64,000 bases of DNA from an uncultured Alteromonadaceae bacterium (GTDB lineage Bacteria; Pseudomonadota; Gammaproteobacteria; Enterobacterales; Alteromonadaceae). This document shows positions 36,068 through 45,904 of this stretch, piece after piece (the first letter of the stretch is position 1; each line of letters begins with the position of its first letter). The notes under the pieces are model-generated. The model was not told the origin of the DNA, did not search any database, and worked only from the letters and a program-made list of their open reading frames with translations. The position numbers and the translations under genes are program-made. The stretch covers positions 19,207 through 83,206 of the forward strand of contig CATMRP010000002.1 of the NCBI GenBank assembly GCA_950073835.1, written 5' to 3'.

Positions 36068-38449
36068 ATGAACTTTAAATATTCTGCGCTTTGTATCGCA
36101 TTGACTTCTGTATTAAGCACAACGGCGTTTGCGCAACAAACCCGTTTGGAAGCAACCAAAGTTACTAATGATGAAGGCGACATCGCTCGCCAAGGTGAAG
36201 TCGTCCTTGACAACGAAACACTGCAAAATCAATCGATTACTAACATAGAAGACACTACCAGATACTTGTCAGGCGTTCAGGTAAATAACAATGGCACGCG
36301 CTTTGGCGATGATGGATTTAATATTCGCGGTTTAAGCGGAGACGCAGTTGCCGTTACCATCGATGGCGTTTCACAAGGTGAAACGCTGAACCCGTCAACT
36401 TATGCGGCCTACGGTATGTATGGCTCGAGTCGGGGGCAAGCGGAACTTGAGCACGTTAAGACTGTAACTATCACAAAAGGCCCGAGCAGTGTTACGCGTG
36501 GGGCCAGTGCTTTAGCAGGCTCAGTAGCTTATGTGACGAATGATGCTGCTGACTTTTTACCTGAAGCTGGTGACAGTTTTGGCGGCCGGGTTAAGGCCGG
36601 TTTTGATTCCCGCTCAGAAGAGTGGTTAGTAAGTGGCGCGATAGCAAACCGCACCGGAAACTGGGAAACCTTACTACAATACACTCAGCGCGAAGGCAAC
36701 GAAACCGAAGCGCACAGTAATGGTGCTGATATTAATGGTTCAGAACGTGGTCAGGCAGATCTGATGGACATTTCTTCTGGCTCGGTACTGTTCAAGCTCG
36801 CCTATAACGTATCAGACGATACGCAAGTCGGAGTGGTCTATGAAAACACCGATCGTGAAACCCTGGGCACACCTCTGTCACGCGAAGGTGGTACGACCTA
36901 TTTTGACTTTGCCACTGCCGATGAAAACGACCGCGAACGCTATGGCGTATTCTTTAAACAAAACAACGCAAACAATAGTTTTTACGACTCCTTAGAGGTT
37001 GCGCTTAACTATCAGGAGCTTTTCACTTCAGGTATTACTGCGTTTTCTTATAGCTACCGGGGGGCAGATCCTTATTTACGGGTTGAAGATAGAAATCTAA
37101 CGCAGGAATCTACTTCACTGGCTATCGATTTCAGCAAAACTATTGAAGCAGGATTAACCCATGAGTTGGTGTACGGTGCCAGCTACATCAGCTCTTCATT
37201 TTTAAATGTAATGTATGATCGTCGATACAATGACACTACAACGTCTTCTGGTTTAAGAGATGGTTATCCAATCCGCGATCCAGCGTTCATTCCTGAATCT
37301 GACAAGACCGCTTTTAGTCTCTATGTGGCCGACGCAATAGAAATAAACGAGCAACTTACTGCCAATATTGGCGTACGTTACGATACAACAGAATACGACC
37401 CTACTATCGACGATACTTTTGCAGATCCAACCGGTAAAAGCGTGACCTCTGCCGACTTCAATACGGTAGTGAGTGAAGTCGGCCTGAACTATGAATTTAT
37501 TGAAGGTCATAGCCTGATGTTGAAAATAGCCCAAGGTTATATGGCACCGACGTTACAGGATTTATATTTAGATACGGACTCAGGCGCAGAAATCGTCGAT
37601 ATCAACACTGGTGCGACTTATGACGATCTGGATCAGATTGCTAACCCGGAACTGAGCGCCGAACGCTCAACCAACTACGAGATTGCGTATAATGCAACTT
37701 TTGATGCTGGCAGTTTTACCGTTGCGTTGTTTAGAACTGACTACACCGATTTAATTCAAGACGTTTCTTACAGCAATGCTTACGGGGAAGAAGTAACAGT
37801 AGAATCTTGCTCCGCATTTACTGGTACCTGCACCACACAAGTGCTTACAGAAGATACATACAGTCAAGCAGACAACGTCGGTGAATTAGAAGTCACCGGG
37901 TTTGAAATTGATGCCAATTATGAATTTACTAACAATATTCTTGGCTACTTTAGCTACTCTGCGATAGACGGCGAATACCAAACGGCCTCTTCGTATAATG
38001 ATGTTGGCGACGACCTCGTTTCAGCATATCCCGATACCGTTACTGCCGGCCTGGCTTATCGCTCTGATGACGGAGACTGGGGCGCTCAACTGTATGCCAT
38101 TCACCGGGCTTCGGTGCCAGAAAGAACCACAGTCACAGACGACGATGGCAACGTTACTAGGGAGGGGCAGGCAAGTTACGACAATGCAAACCGCGGTGGT
38201 ATCGTGTATTTCCCTGATGCCTTCACAGTATTCGATTTAACCGGTTACTATGCGTTTTCAGATAATCTGAAACTAACGGCTGCCATCTACAATTTAACTG
38301 ATAAGGAATATTACATGTGGGAGTCTCTCTCAAGTGTTAATACTTCGGGTGGTACTGGTGGTTTCGCAACCAGTGTTCAGGGCGATGGTTATCAACGATT
38401 CTCGGAACCCGGCCGCTCTTTTAGTGCATATTTAACTTATACCTTCTAA
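36068..38449 (+). CDS. TonB-dependent hemoglobin/transferrin/lactoferrin-family receptor
   Basis: Plug GDDGFNIRGLSGDAVAVTIDGVSQGETLN...VTITKGPSSVTRGASALAGSVAYVT; barrel end FSAYLTYTF. Confidence 0.9.
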   Translation: MNFKYSALCIALTSVLSTTAFAQQTRLEATKVTNDEGDIARQGEVVLDNETLQNQSITNIEDTTRYLSGVQVNNNGTRFGDDGFNIRGLSGDAVAVTIDGVSQGETLNPSTYAAYGMYGSSRGQAELEHVKTVTITKGPSSVTRGASALAGSVAYVTNDAADFLPEAGDSFGGRVKAGFDSRSEEWLVSGAIANRTGNWETLLQYTQREGNETEAHSNGADINGSERGQADLMDISSGSVLFKLAYNVSDDTQVGVVYENTDRETLGTPLSREGGTTYFDFATADENDRERYGVFFKQNNANNSFYDSLEVALNYQELFTSGITAFSYSYRGADPYLRVEDRNLTQESTSLAIDFSKTIEAGLTHELVYGASYISSSFLNVMYDRRYNDTTTSSGLRDGYPIRDPAFIPESDKTAFSLYVADAIEINEQLTANIGVRYDTTEYDPTIDDTFADPTGKSVTSADFNTVVSEVGLNYEFIEGHSLMLKIAQGYMAPTLQDLYLDTDSGAEIVDINTGATYDDLDQIANPELSAERSTNYEIAYNATFDAGSFTVALFRTDYTDLIQDVSYSNAYGEEVTVESCSAFTGTCTTQVLTEDTYSQADNVGELEVTGFEIDANYEFTNNILGYFSYSAIDGEYQTASSYNDVGDDLVSAYPDTVTAGLAYRSDDGDWGAQLYAIHRASVPERTTVTDDDGNVTREGQASYDNANRGGIVYFPDAFTVFDLTGYYAFSDNLKLTAAIYNLTDKEYYMWESLSSVNTSGGTGGFATSVQGDGYQRFSEPGRSFSAYLTYTF

Positions 38450-38465
38450 CCCACAACGTAACCAT

Positions 38466-38491
38466 GGCAGTTCAGCCTCTGCTGAACTGCC
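38466..38491. terminator. Perfect 11-bp hairpin after TBDR gene
   Basis: ggcagttcagc-ctct-gctgaactgcc; no clear T tract. Confidence 0.45.
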
Positions 38492-38493
38492 AC

Positions 38494-38526
38494 ATTGCAT
38501 ATGATAATCATTTGTATTAGCATTTA
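38494..38526. promoter_or_regulatory. Putative Fur box
   Basis: attgcatatgataatcatttgtattagcattta upstream of the 38553 plus-strand operon. Confidence 0.68.
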
Positions 38527-38552
38527 TACAAATAACTGTAAGTGTAACTAGC

Positions 38553-39398
38553 GTGTTGTTCATCAAGCCAGACTTTTCTCCTAAACAAATTATCCAAGCT
38601 TCTGTTGCAGTTTGTCTGCTGGCTATCCCTGTATACCCATCATTCGCTGTCAGCCAAACAGAAACCATCGATAACCTCATATTGCAATGGCAACAAATTG
38701 AGGCGCAGCGGAGCCAGATGCAATCACAATGGCACACCCGGCAACGTATTCTTGAACAACAATCACAACTGATAAAAAGTGAGCATGCCGAACTTCAACG
38801 CCTGCTCAGCGAAAAAGGCACAGCAACTAATGAAGCCCAGGCAGAACGGGAGAAGCTACTGGCTCAACAGTCAGTCCTGGAAGCACAACAGACCAGCGTA
38901 CAGGGTTCTGTTCAACAGGCCAAATCTCAAATTATGGCCATGAACACACAGCTCCCTCCTGTATTGCAAGCCAGTTGGCAGGAGCATATTAATTACTTAA
39001 CGACAGAAAACCCTTCCCCTTCAGAAATGCTCAATCACATTGCTGAAGCCTTGAAAAAACTCCATGCGTTCAATCAGCGTGTAGTGCTGCATCAGACTGT
39101 AATGACAGTTTCGACACCGCTAAGCAATCAAACCACTGAAAAGAAAATCCAGGTTAAACAAATTTACCTCGGCGCTTCCAAAGCCTGGTATATCAGTGCA
39201 GACAGCAGGTACTGGGGTACAGGTCAGCCCTCTCCAGAAGGATGGCAGTGGCAACCGCTGGAGCAACAGGCGCCAGCATTAGCGCATACCTTAAACAACC
39301 TGATTATCTCGATAGAGCAGCCATCTAAAGCGCAATGGATATCACTCCCTTACTCACTGGTAGACACTGATGTGTCAGCGCAAGGAGGAACTCAATAA
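38553..39398 (+). CDS. DUF3450 family protein (TonB2-system associated)
   Basis: Coiled-coil WQQIEAQRSQMQSQW...; adjacent to TtpC/ExbB/ExbD/TonB genes. Confidence 0.85.
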   Translation: MLFIKPDFSPKQIIQASVAVCLLAIPVYPSFAVSQTETIDNLILQWQQIEAQRSQMQSQWHTRQRILEQQSQLIKSEHAELQRLLSEKGTATNEAQAEREKLLAQQSVLEAQQTSVQGSVQQAKSQIMAMNTQLPPVLQASWQEHINYLTTENPSPSEMLNHIAEALKKLHAFNQRVVLHQTVMTVSTPLSNQTTEKKIQVKQIYLGASKAWYISADSRYWGTGQPSPEGWQWQPLEQQAPALAHTLNNLIISIEQPSKAQWISLPYSLVDTDVSAQGGTQ

Positions 39399-40744
39399 TG
39401 ACGCTGTCAAAATGGTTGTTAGTGACTTTATTGTTGCCAGTGTCTCTGAGCTGGGCAAAAAACCTTGACGATGTTACGCAGTCCCTTATTAGTGATATTC
39501 AACAAGCCAAACGCATGTTGGAAAAAGAACAAGCCGCCATTACCCAGCAACAAAATAAACTGGTTGATGCGGTGCACGAGCAAGTTGCAGACATCTCCCG
39601 TTTGCGCGCAGAAGCTGCCGCCGCTACGCGCCAACAAGATGACCAGTTGCTTGATATAAAACAACTGACAGAACGCTTACGCGAATGGCAATCACAAGCC
39701 AATTATCAACAGCAGGTACTGTTGGATTTGCAACAAGTTATTAATCCAAATACTTCCTTTAATCAAGCTAATGGCTTTTCTGCCACACAAAGCCTGACAC
39801 AGCTTAATGAGTATATTGCCGCGCAGCGTGATTCATTGTATCCATCACCCAATGTTCGCCAACTGGTATTGGCAAATGGCGATGTCGTTGATGCACAAAT
39901 GTTGCAACTGGGCCCTGTAACCTGGTTTAACTATGCAGACCAGGCTATCTCAGGATTAGTCGATAACAGTAGCGAACTTCCTTCTGTTAGCCAGGTGTTT
40001 TCTGAAACGCAACAAACTGAAATAGAGAATATTTTTGCAGGTAAACCTGGCGTTCTGCGCTTTGATCCAACATTAGATCAACTCATCAAAATAGACCACC
40101 ATCAGGAGACCATTGCTGACCATCTGAAAAAAGGCGGTACTTGGGCAATCCCGATTTTATTCTTTGCACTCATCGCCTTATTGATTGGGTTGATAAAAGC
40201 CAGCACACTACTTCGCTTACCTAAATTGCAACCGATGTTTGGTAACCGATTGTCTCTGATTCAACGTAAAGGCGACACGCAACAAGAGTTAGCACGTTTA
40301 CAAACCGAGTTAAAAGATGCCCAACGTGAACTTGTCAGTATTGCGTTGGAACACAGCGTGTCTCAGCAGCGCGATGATCAGTTATTTGCTTATCTGATGA
40401 ATTATCGTCATAGCCTTGAACGTGGTATTGGTGCAATAGCACTGGTTGCCTCAATATCCCCACTGCTTGGTTTGCTTGGTACGGTTTCGGGCATGATCGA
40501 CACGTTTCGAATGATGACGTTGTTCGGGGCTGGCGACCCGGCAGCCGTCTCAGGCGGGATTTCGGAAGCTCTTGTCACTACCGAACTTGGACTGATAGTC
40601 GCTATTCCGGCACTGATTATTCATGCGCTGCTCAATCGCCTTGTAAAAAGCCGCCTGATCACCCTGGAGTCAGAAGCAATCCAGCTCAGTCAGTTAGACG
40701 ACAAACCAACCAATACTAATACACTCAATGAGAAGGCTGCTTGA
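39398..40744 (+). CDS. MotA/TolQ/ExbB proton channel protein, TtpC-like
   Basis: Long periplasmic coiled-coil N-term; LERGIGAIALVASISPLLGLLGTVSGMIDTF TolQ signature. Confidence 0.88.
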   Translation: MTLSKWLLVTLLLPVSLSWAKNLDDVTQSLISDIQQAKRMLEKEQAAITQQQNKLVDAVHEQVADISRLRAEAAAATRQQDDQLLDIKQLTERLREWQSQANYQQQVLLDLQQVINPNTSFNQANGFSATQSLTQLNEYIAAQRDSLYPSPNVRQLVLANGDVVDAQMLQLGPVTWFNYADQAISGLVDNSSELPSVSQVFSETQQTEIENIFAGKPGVLRFDPTLDQLIKIDHHQETIADHLKKGGTWAIPILFFALIALLIGLIKASTLLRLPKLQPMFGNRLSLIQRKGDTQQELARLQTELKDAQRELVSIALEHSVSQQRDDQLFAYLMNYRHSLERGIGAIALVASISPLLGLLGTVSGMIDTFRMMTLFGAGDPAAVSGGISEALVTTELGLIVAIPALIIHALLNRLVKSRLITLESEAIQLSQLDDKPTNTNTLNEKAA

Positions 40745-41142
40745 TGACAGACTCTATAAGCATACTATCCAATCCGGTAATCTGGTGCATTTTTGTAATG
40801 GCTGTTGCTTGTTACTACAGCTTGCTCCATGGGATATTTTTTACCACAGCAAACACTGAACAACGTTTTCTTACTCTTGATAACACCCAAACGCTGCTAA
40901 GCAGCTTGCCATTATTGGGCTTATTGGGAACGATCGTTGGTTTATTACAAACTTTTGCCGCTATGGCCCGAGGTGTAGGTAATCAGGCCGAACTGATGAG
41001 TTCCGGTATCGCCGATGCCATGTACACCACCGAAATGGGCCTTTTAATGGTTATCCCGGGCTGGCTGCTGTTGTATCAACAGCGTCGTTCACTTGAAAGA
41101 AGGTCGCAGTTAATAACGGCTGAACCCACCCCTGGTAATTAA
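40741..41142 (+). CDS. exbB: ExbB-type biopolymer transport protein
   Basis: LLSSLPLLGLLGTIVGLLQTFAAMARG...ADAMYTTEMGLLMVIPGW. Confidence 0.9.
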   Translation: MMTDSISILSNPVIWCIFVMAVACYYSLLHGIFFTTANTEQRFLTLDNTQTLLSSLPLLGLLGTIVGLLQTFAAMARGVGNQAELMSSGIADAMYTTEMGLLMVIPGWLLLYQQRRSLERRSQLITAEPTPGN

Positions 41143-41144
41143 TC

Positions 41145-41552
41145 ATGCGGCAAAATCTGGAACGGCGTTTTGAGCAACAACAGCAACAAGGGATCGACCT
41201 TTCACCTTTGCTGGATGTCGTGTTCATCCTACTGATTTTTTTTATAGTCACTACCGTGTTCGTCCGCGAAAGTGGTGTTGATGTGAATAAACCTCAGGCG
41301 GTATCCACCCAGGAACTCGAACGTAATGTTATTATCATCGCGATTACACACCACGGTGAAGTGATGTACGACAGTAATAATATCGGGGTGGTTGGCGTGC
41401 GTTCTACAATAAGTCAATTGATTAGGCAACAAAGTAAGCCAGTTGTGATCCAGGCTGACAAAAGAGTGTCTACTGACTTATTGGTTAAGGTACTCGACCA
41501 GGCAAAAATTGCCGGTGCAGATCATGTCAGTATCGCCACTACAGGCCAGTAA
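41145..41552 (+). CDS. exbD: ExbD-type biopolymer transport protein
   Basis: IDLSPLLDVVFILLIFFIVTTVFV. Confidence 0.93.
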   Translation: MRQNLERRFEQQQQQGIDLSPLLDVVFILLIFFIVTTVFVRESGVDVNKPQAVSTQELERNVIIIAITHHGEVMYDSNNIGVVGVRSTISQLIRQQSKPVVIQADKRVSTDLLVKVLDQAKIAGADHVSIATTGQ

Positions 41553-41553
41553 G

Positions 41554-42228
41554 ATGGACAGGGCTCTCTTCACCAATAATCAATGTTTGCTAAGTAAATG
41601 GTTACTAAAAAGCCTAACCATTGTTCTCGCTATCCTTGCAGCCGGTGCACTCTTGCTATTTATGTTACTGGTATCGAACAATGAATTGCTCAAGCCAGAC
41701 ACAACGACTGTTCGGGAAGTTAGCTTTAGTGTCCCCCCTCCGCCTCCGCATCCGCCCCCAACAAGAATGCAGCAACCAGCAGAGACTCCGTCGCTGGATA
41801 TATCGGTGGCTGGCGATGGCCCTAGTTTAGCAACAACACCAATTACGCTCGAAGGTGCTATTGAAGTTGAAGACATTCAGCCTCCAGAACCCAAAGCCAT
41901 TACGCCTGAATGGGACACCTTGTTGCAGCCAAACTGGAATACCGTAGGGCTGGAACAACTCGATGCACCACCGCGATTGCTGGTGAAACTTAAAATCGAC
42001 TATCCAGCTGCGCTGGTAAAACAAGGGATCAACAAAGTAATCCTTGATGTTGACGTGATGATTGATGAAACCGGAAGAGTATTCCTACGACAAATATTGG
42101 GCTCGCCTCCAAATGAAATCATCAATCCTATAAAAAAGCTGATTAACAAAGCACGGTTTACCGCCCCAATGAAAGACGGCGTTGCCGTAAGAGCATCATT
42201 TATCTGGCCGCTGGAGTTCTCTAAATGA
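41554..42228 (+). CDS. tonB: TonB family energy transducer
   Basis: N-term TM, VPPPPPHPPPTR Pro-rich, C-term TonB_C fold; start MDRALF overlapping/adjacent to exbD stop. Confidence 0.88.
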   Translation: MDRALFTNNQCLLSKWLLKSLTIVLAILAAGALLLFMLLVSNNELLKPDTTTVREVSFSVPPPPPHPPPTRMQQPAETPSLDISVAGDGPSLATTPITLEGAIEVEDIQPPEPKAITPEWDTLLQPNWNTVGLEQLDAPPRLLVKLKIDYPAALVKQGINKVILDVDVMIDETGRVFLRQILGSPPNEIINPIKKLINKARFTAPMKDGVAVRASFIWPLEFSK

Positions 42229-43589
42229 CATTAATACCACGTCCCTCTGGTTTTGTGTTTGCGCTGGTAACGTTACTTTTCTTTCCTGCTCAGCAGGCAA
42301 ATTCTACCTCCCTCACACAGCAGGCAGTGGTGCTCAAAATGCCAGAGTTTACCGTTACATTACCGCCTCTGGCCAACGTTCTGGAGGCACGTGAAGCAAA
42401 GCCTTTACCGGAGGAGTTTTCTCTGGCTCAGGAGCTGCGCCCCTTACTGGATAATGGCCAGTATGATGCGGCGCTTAATCTTCTAAACAAACATAGTTCA
42501 CTTAGCCCCGCATTATTGCTGGTAAAAGCACAATTGCAGTCGCAAAAAAAATGGTTTGACGAAGCCCTGAACACCTATGACTTAGTCCTTGATGTCATGC
42601 CTCAGTTAGTAAGAGCGCATCAGGGCAAAGCTATCATTCTATTACTGCAAAAGCGCTATAAGCTTGCTCAGGCAGCTTTATCAAAGGCTATTCGATTCGG
42701 GCTTCACGACACCGACGCCTACACCCAGCTCGCCTATATTAATTTACAGATCAACGACGCCTGGAGCGCTATTGGCGCTTTTCAGCAAGCGCTTATGCTC
42801 GACGCTGACAATTTGTCGCTACGCTTTGGTTTATTGTCGGCCTTAATAAAAACAAAGCAAACCGACAGCGCGATCAATTTGATTGAGAGCTTACTTGAGA
42901 AAGAACCTGACAATATTAGCCTATGGTTACAACGTGCTAACCTTGCAATGAATACTGACAATACAGACATGGCTCTGGCCAGCCTCGAGACAGCCATTCG
43001 GCTTGGCGATAAAGAATCGAGCAACTATTTGATTGCCACGCAGCTTCATTTGCAGGCGGGTAACTATGCCAGAGCTAACAGCCTCATCAATGGGCCGGTT
43101 AAATTCAATCAGGAGCAGGTTACAGGTTTAATGCCACTATTGGCCCAAAGTGCTCAATGGCAATTATTAGATAATTTGCTTAAAGAATACCAACCGCAAC
43201 TCGAACAGCTCACCGGCATTAAAAAAAGCCGCTATCACCTTTATTTAGCTCAGCTAGCTAAACAAAATGGTGATCTTGCAGCCCAGCGTAAGGCATTAAC
43301 ACAGTCATTAAAGGCAGATCCGACCAATGGTCAGGCTTTAATGACTCTGGCGAATATTCACCGCCAACAACAAAATTACACCGCAGCAGAACAGTATTAT
43401 GCTCGGGCAACAGCCATAGAAACGGTTAAACGCAATGCCTTTTTAGGGTTAGCCCAGACCTTTTTGGATCAGCAAAACTACGACGCTGCTTTGGAAAATC
43501 TGGTGGAATTAAGCAAACTGGACCCACACAACAAAGACATAATGCAAAATATTGCCAGCGTAAAACGTATTCTACTTGCCCGGCAGTAA
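42225..43589 (+). CDS. TPR-repeat protein of TonB2-type operon
   Basis: Multiple TPR units (e.g. GQALMTLANIHRQQQNYTAAEQYYARATAIE). Confidence 0.88.
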   Translation: MTLIPRPSGFVFALVTLLFFPAQQANSTSLTQQAVVLKMPEFTVTLPPLANVLEAREAKPLPEEFSLAQELRPLLDNGQYDAALNLLNKHSSLSPALLLVKAQLQSQKKWFDEALNTYDLVLDVMPQLVRAHQGKAIILLLQKRYKLAQAALSKAIRFGLHDTDAYTQLAYINLQINDAWSAIGAFQQALMLDADNLSLRFGLLSALIKTKQTDSAINLIESLLEKEPDNISLWLQRANLAMNTDNTDMALASLETAIRLGDKESSNYLIATQLHLQAGNYARANSLINGPVKFNQEQVTGLMPLLAQSAQWQLLDNLLKEYQPQLEQLTGIKKSRYHLYLAQLAKQNGDLAAQRKALTQSLKADPTNGQALMTLANIHRQQQNYTAAEQYYARATAIETVKRNAFLGLAQTFLDQQNYDAALENLVELSKLDPHNKDIMQNIASVKRILLARQ

Positions 43590-43847
43590 TAACTGTTAAC
43601 GCATGTTAAAAACTATCGCAACACTAACCATTAACTAGGGGCTGTTGGAGCCAGCCTGGAACTGTCGTGCCCCTGGGTGGCAGTGATAACAGTATCAGTT
43701 TTTTAGAAATGTAGTCGTAAAACCAAAAGCTGTTTCTGACCTAAAGACGAATAAACGATCGGTATTTTTCTGCGCGCTGTGCTTTGCCTGCGCTAAGGTG
43801 ATACCTTTATAACTCGCTACAATAAACCTGAACCTATCGCAATCAAT

Positions 43848-45779
43848 ATGCACAACCTGACAGAGCAGCTTTACCGGCAATTCGGCTTTTCTCAATTCCG
43901 CGAGGGCCAGCAACAAGCCATAGAACAATTGCTTGATGGCCACTCTACCCTGGCGGTATTTCCTACCGGATCTGGTAAGTCGTTGTGCTATCAATTTACC
44001 GCGACACTGTTACCACATCTCACCCTGGTGATTTCTCCGCTGATTGCCCTGATGCACGATCAGCTGGAATTTCTGCGCGGTAAAGGAATACCGGCCGCGA
44101 GCTTAGACTCAACCCTGAGTAGCGAAGAGACCCGACAAGTGATGCAACAAGCACGCAACGGTGAACTGAAGATCCTTATGATTTCCGTTGAGCGGTTTAA
44201 AAACGAACGGTTCCGCCGCTTTATTGAAGGGGTGCCGATTTCCATGTTAGTGGTCGATGAAGCCCATTGTATTTCAGAATGGGGGCACAATTTTCGTCCG
44301 GATTATCTGAAGCTCCCGCAATATCAACAACAGCTGAATATTCCCCTGGTACTGCTGCTCACCGCGACCGCCATGAGACGGGTACAAAAAGACATGGCGA
44401 TAAAATTCAACATTGCTTACCCGCATATTGTTCAAACCGGCTTTTATCGTTCCAACCTTGATCTGGACATCGTACCGGCTGACAGCAACAAAAAACACGA
44501 ATCTCTGTTAACCGCTTTGGACAATGTGGAAGGCGCAGGCATTGTGTATGTAACCCAACAAAAAACGGCAGATGACATCGCTACCTTTTTAACGCAGCGT
44601 GGTTTTAATGCCTGTGCATACCACGCCGGGCTGGGCAGCGATAACCGCAGTTCGATTCAATCGCGCTTTATGTCGGGCGAAACAACCATTATCGTTGCTA
44701 CCATTGCCTTTGGTATGGGCATCGATAAACCGGATATTCGTTTTGTGATCCACTTTGATTTGCCCAAATCCATTGAAAACTACAGCCAGGAAATCGGCCG
44801 TGCCGGCAGGGACGGCCTGCCTAGCCGCTGTATATTGCTGGCAAGTCTGGATGGTTTGAATGTGCTGGAGAATTTTGTGCTTGGCGATACGCCGGAACCG
44901 CACGCCATTCAAACCCTGTTGGACAATATTGCTACTACGACCCACAACAACCAGTGGGAAACCCAGTCTTATGGGCTTTCCCAGTTAACCAATATTCGCG
45001 CATTGCCGCTGAAAACGCTGCTGGTTCAGCTCGAATTAACCTGTGCCATTCAGGCAAGATACAGCTACTACGAAGACATCAAAGTAAAATGGCAATCCAG
45101 CCCCGAAGACATTATCCAGACACTGCCTACTGAACAGCAACCTCTGTTTCAGGCACTTCTTCAGCACACCCAATTCAAAAAAGTCTGGGGCGTACCGGAC
45201 TTTACCCAACTCCACCAGCAGGGGTTCAACAGAGACTCGGTAATGACATTGCTGAACCAGCTTGCCGATACCAATCAGGTTGTTGTAGAAGCAAAAAAAC
45301 TCACCGACGTATACCATGTTAATACCGCTCAACTGACGCCTGAATTAGCAACTAAACTGCAGCACTATTGCAGCGCCAACGAACAATCAGAATTAGCGCG
45401 TATAGCCACCATGTTGCGATTTTTTAACTTAGACCGCTGCTTGAATCACAATCTTGCCCTGTATTTCGGTGATCAGCACGCCCCGGAGCAATGCGGACAT
45501 TGCTCGGTATGCCGAGGCCAGGTGTTACAGTTAGAAAAACGCGAAAATGACGTTAACCCGTCGTCACTTATGGAGGATTTGCAGGCTATTCAACGCTGGC
45601 TATCGAATCAGCCCTCGGACGCTACCGTAACAGCCGCACTAATCGCGCGTTTTGCAGCGGGATTAACCCAGCCGGTATTTACCAAACTAAAGGCCCGACA
45701 GCACCCGCAGTTTGGTAAACATGAGAATGAGTCTTACCGATCTTTACTTGCGTGCGCACAGCAGCTGTTGGACCAATAA
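43848..45779 (+). CDS. RecQ family ATP-dependent DNA helicase
   Basis: FPTGSGKSLCYQ, DEAHCISEWGHNFRPDY, IVATIAFGMGIDKPDIRFVIHFDLPKSIENYSQEIGRAGRDG, Zn Cys cluster. Confidence 0.95.
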   Translation: MHNLTEQLYRQFGFSQFREGQQQAIEQLLDGHSTLAVFPTGSGKSLCYQFTATLLPHLTLVISPLIALMHDQLEFLRGKGIPAASLDSTLSSEETRQVMQQARNGELKILMISVERFKNERFRRFIEGVPISMLVVDEAHCISEWGHNFRPDYLKLPQYQQQLNIPLVLLLTATAMRRVQKDMAIKFNIAYPHIVQTGFYRSNLDLDIVPADSNKKHESLLTALDNVEGAGIVYVTQQKTADDIATFLTQRGFNACAYHAGLGSDNRSSIQSRFMSGETTIIVATIAFGMGIDKPDIRFVIHFDLPKSIENYSQEIGRAGRDGLPSRCILLASLDGLNVLENFVLGDTPEPHAIQTLLDNIATTTHNNQWETQSYGLSQLTNIRALPLKTLLVQLELTCAIQARYSYYEDIKVKWQSSPEDIIQTLPTEQQPLFQALLQHTQFKKVWGVPDFTQLHQQGFNRDSVMTLLNQLADTNQVVVEAKKLTDVYHVNTAQLTPELATKLQHYCSANEQSELARIATMLRFFNLDRCLNHNLALYFGDQHAPEQCGHCSVCRGQVLQLEKRENDVNPSSLMEDLQAIQRWLSNQPSDATVTAALIARFAAGLTQPVFTKLKARQHPQFGKHENESYRSLLACAQQLLDQ

Positions 45780-45904
45780 AGTTACCTATACGCTGTGGTA
45801 GACCTGCCCCAATAGGCTCCATTTAGTCCAGAGCATCAATAGTGTTAAAGGTAACTAACCGGAGGCAGTTTCATTATTGCTGATGTGCTCCCGGTCGTCT
45901 GGGC

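Noticed and set aside
41580-41876. Antisense ORF with glycine-rich stretch GGGCGGGGG
   Set aside because: Mirror of the TonB Pro-rich linker
43695-43994. Minus-strand ORF overlapping the recQ start
   Set aside because: Overlaps conserved RecQ N-terminus; no recognisable motif
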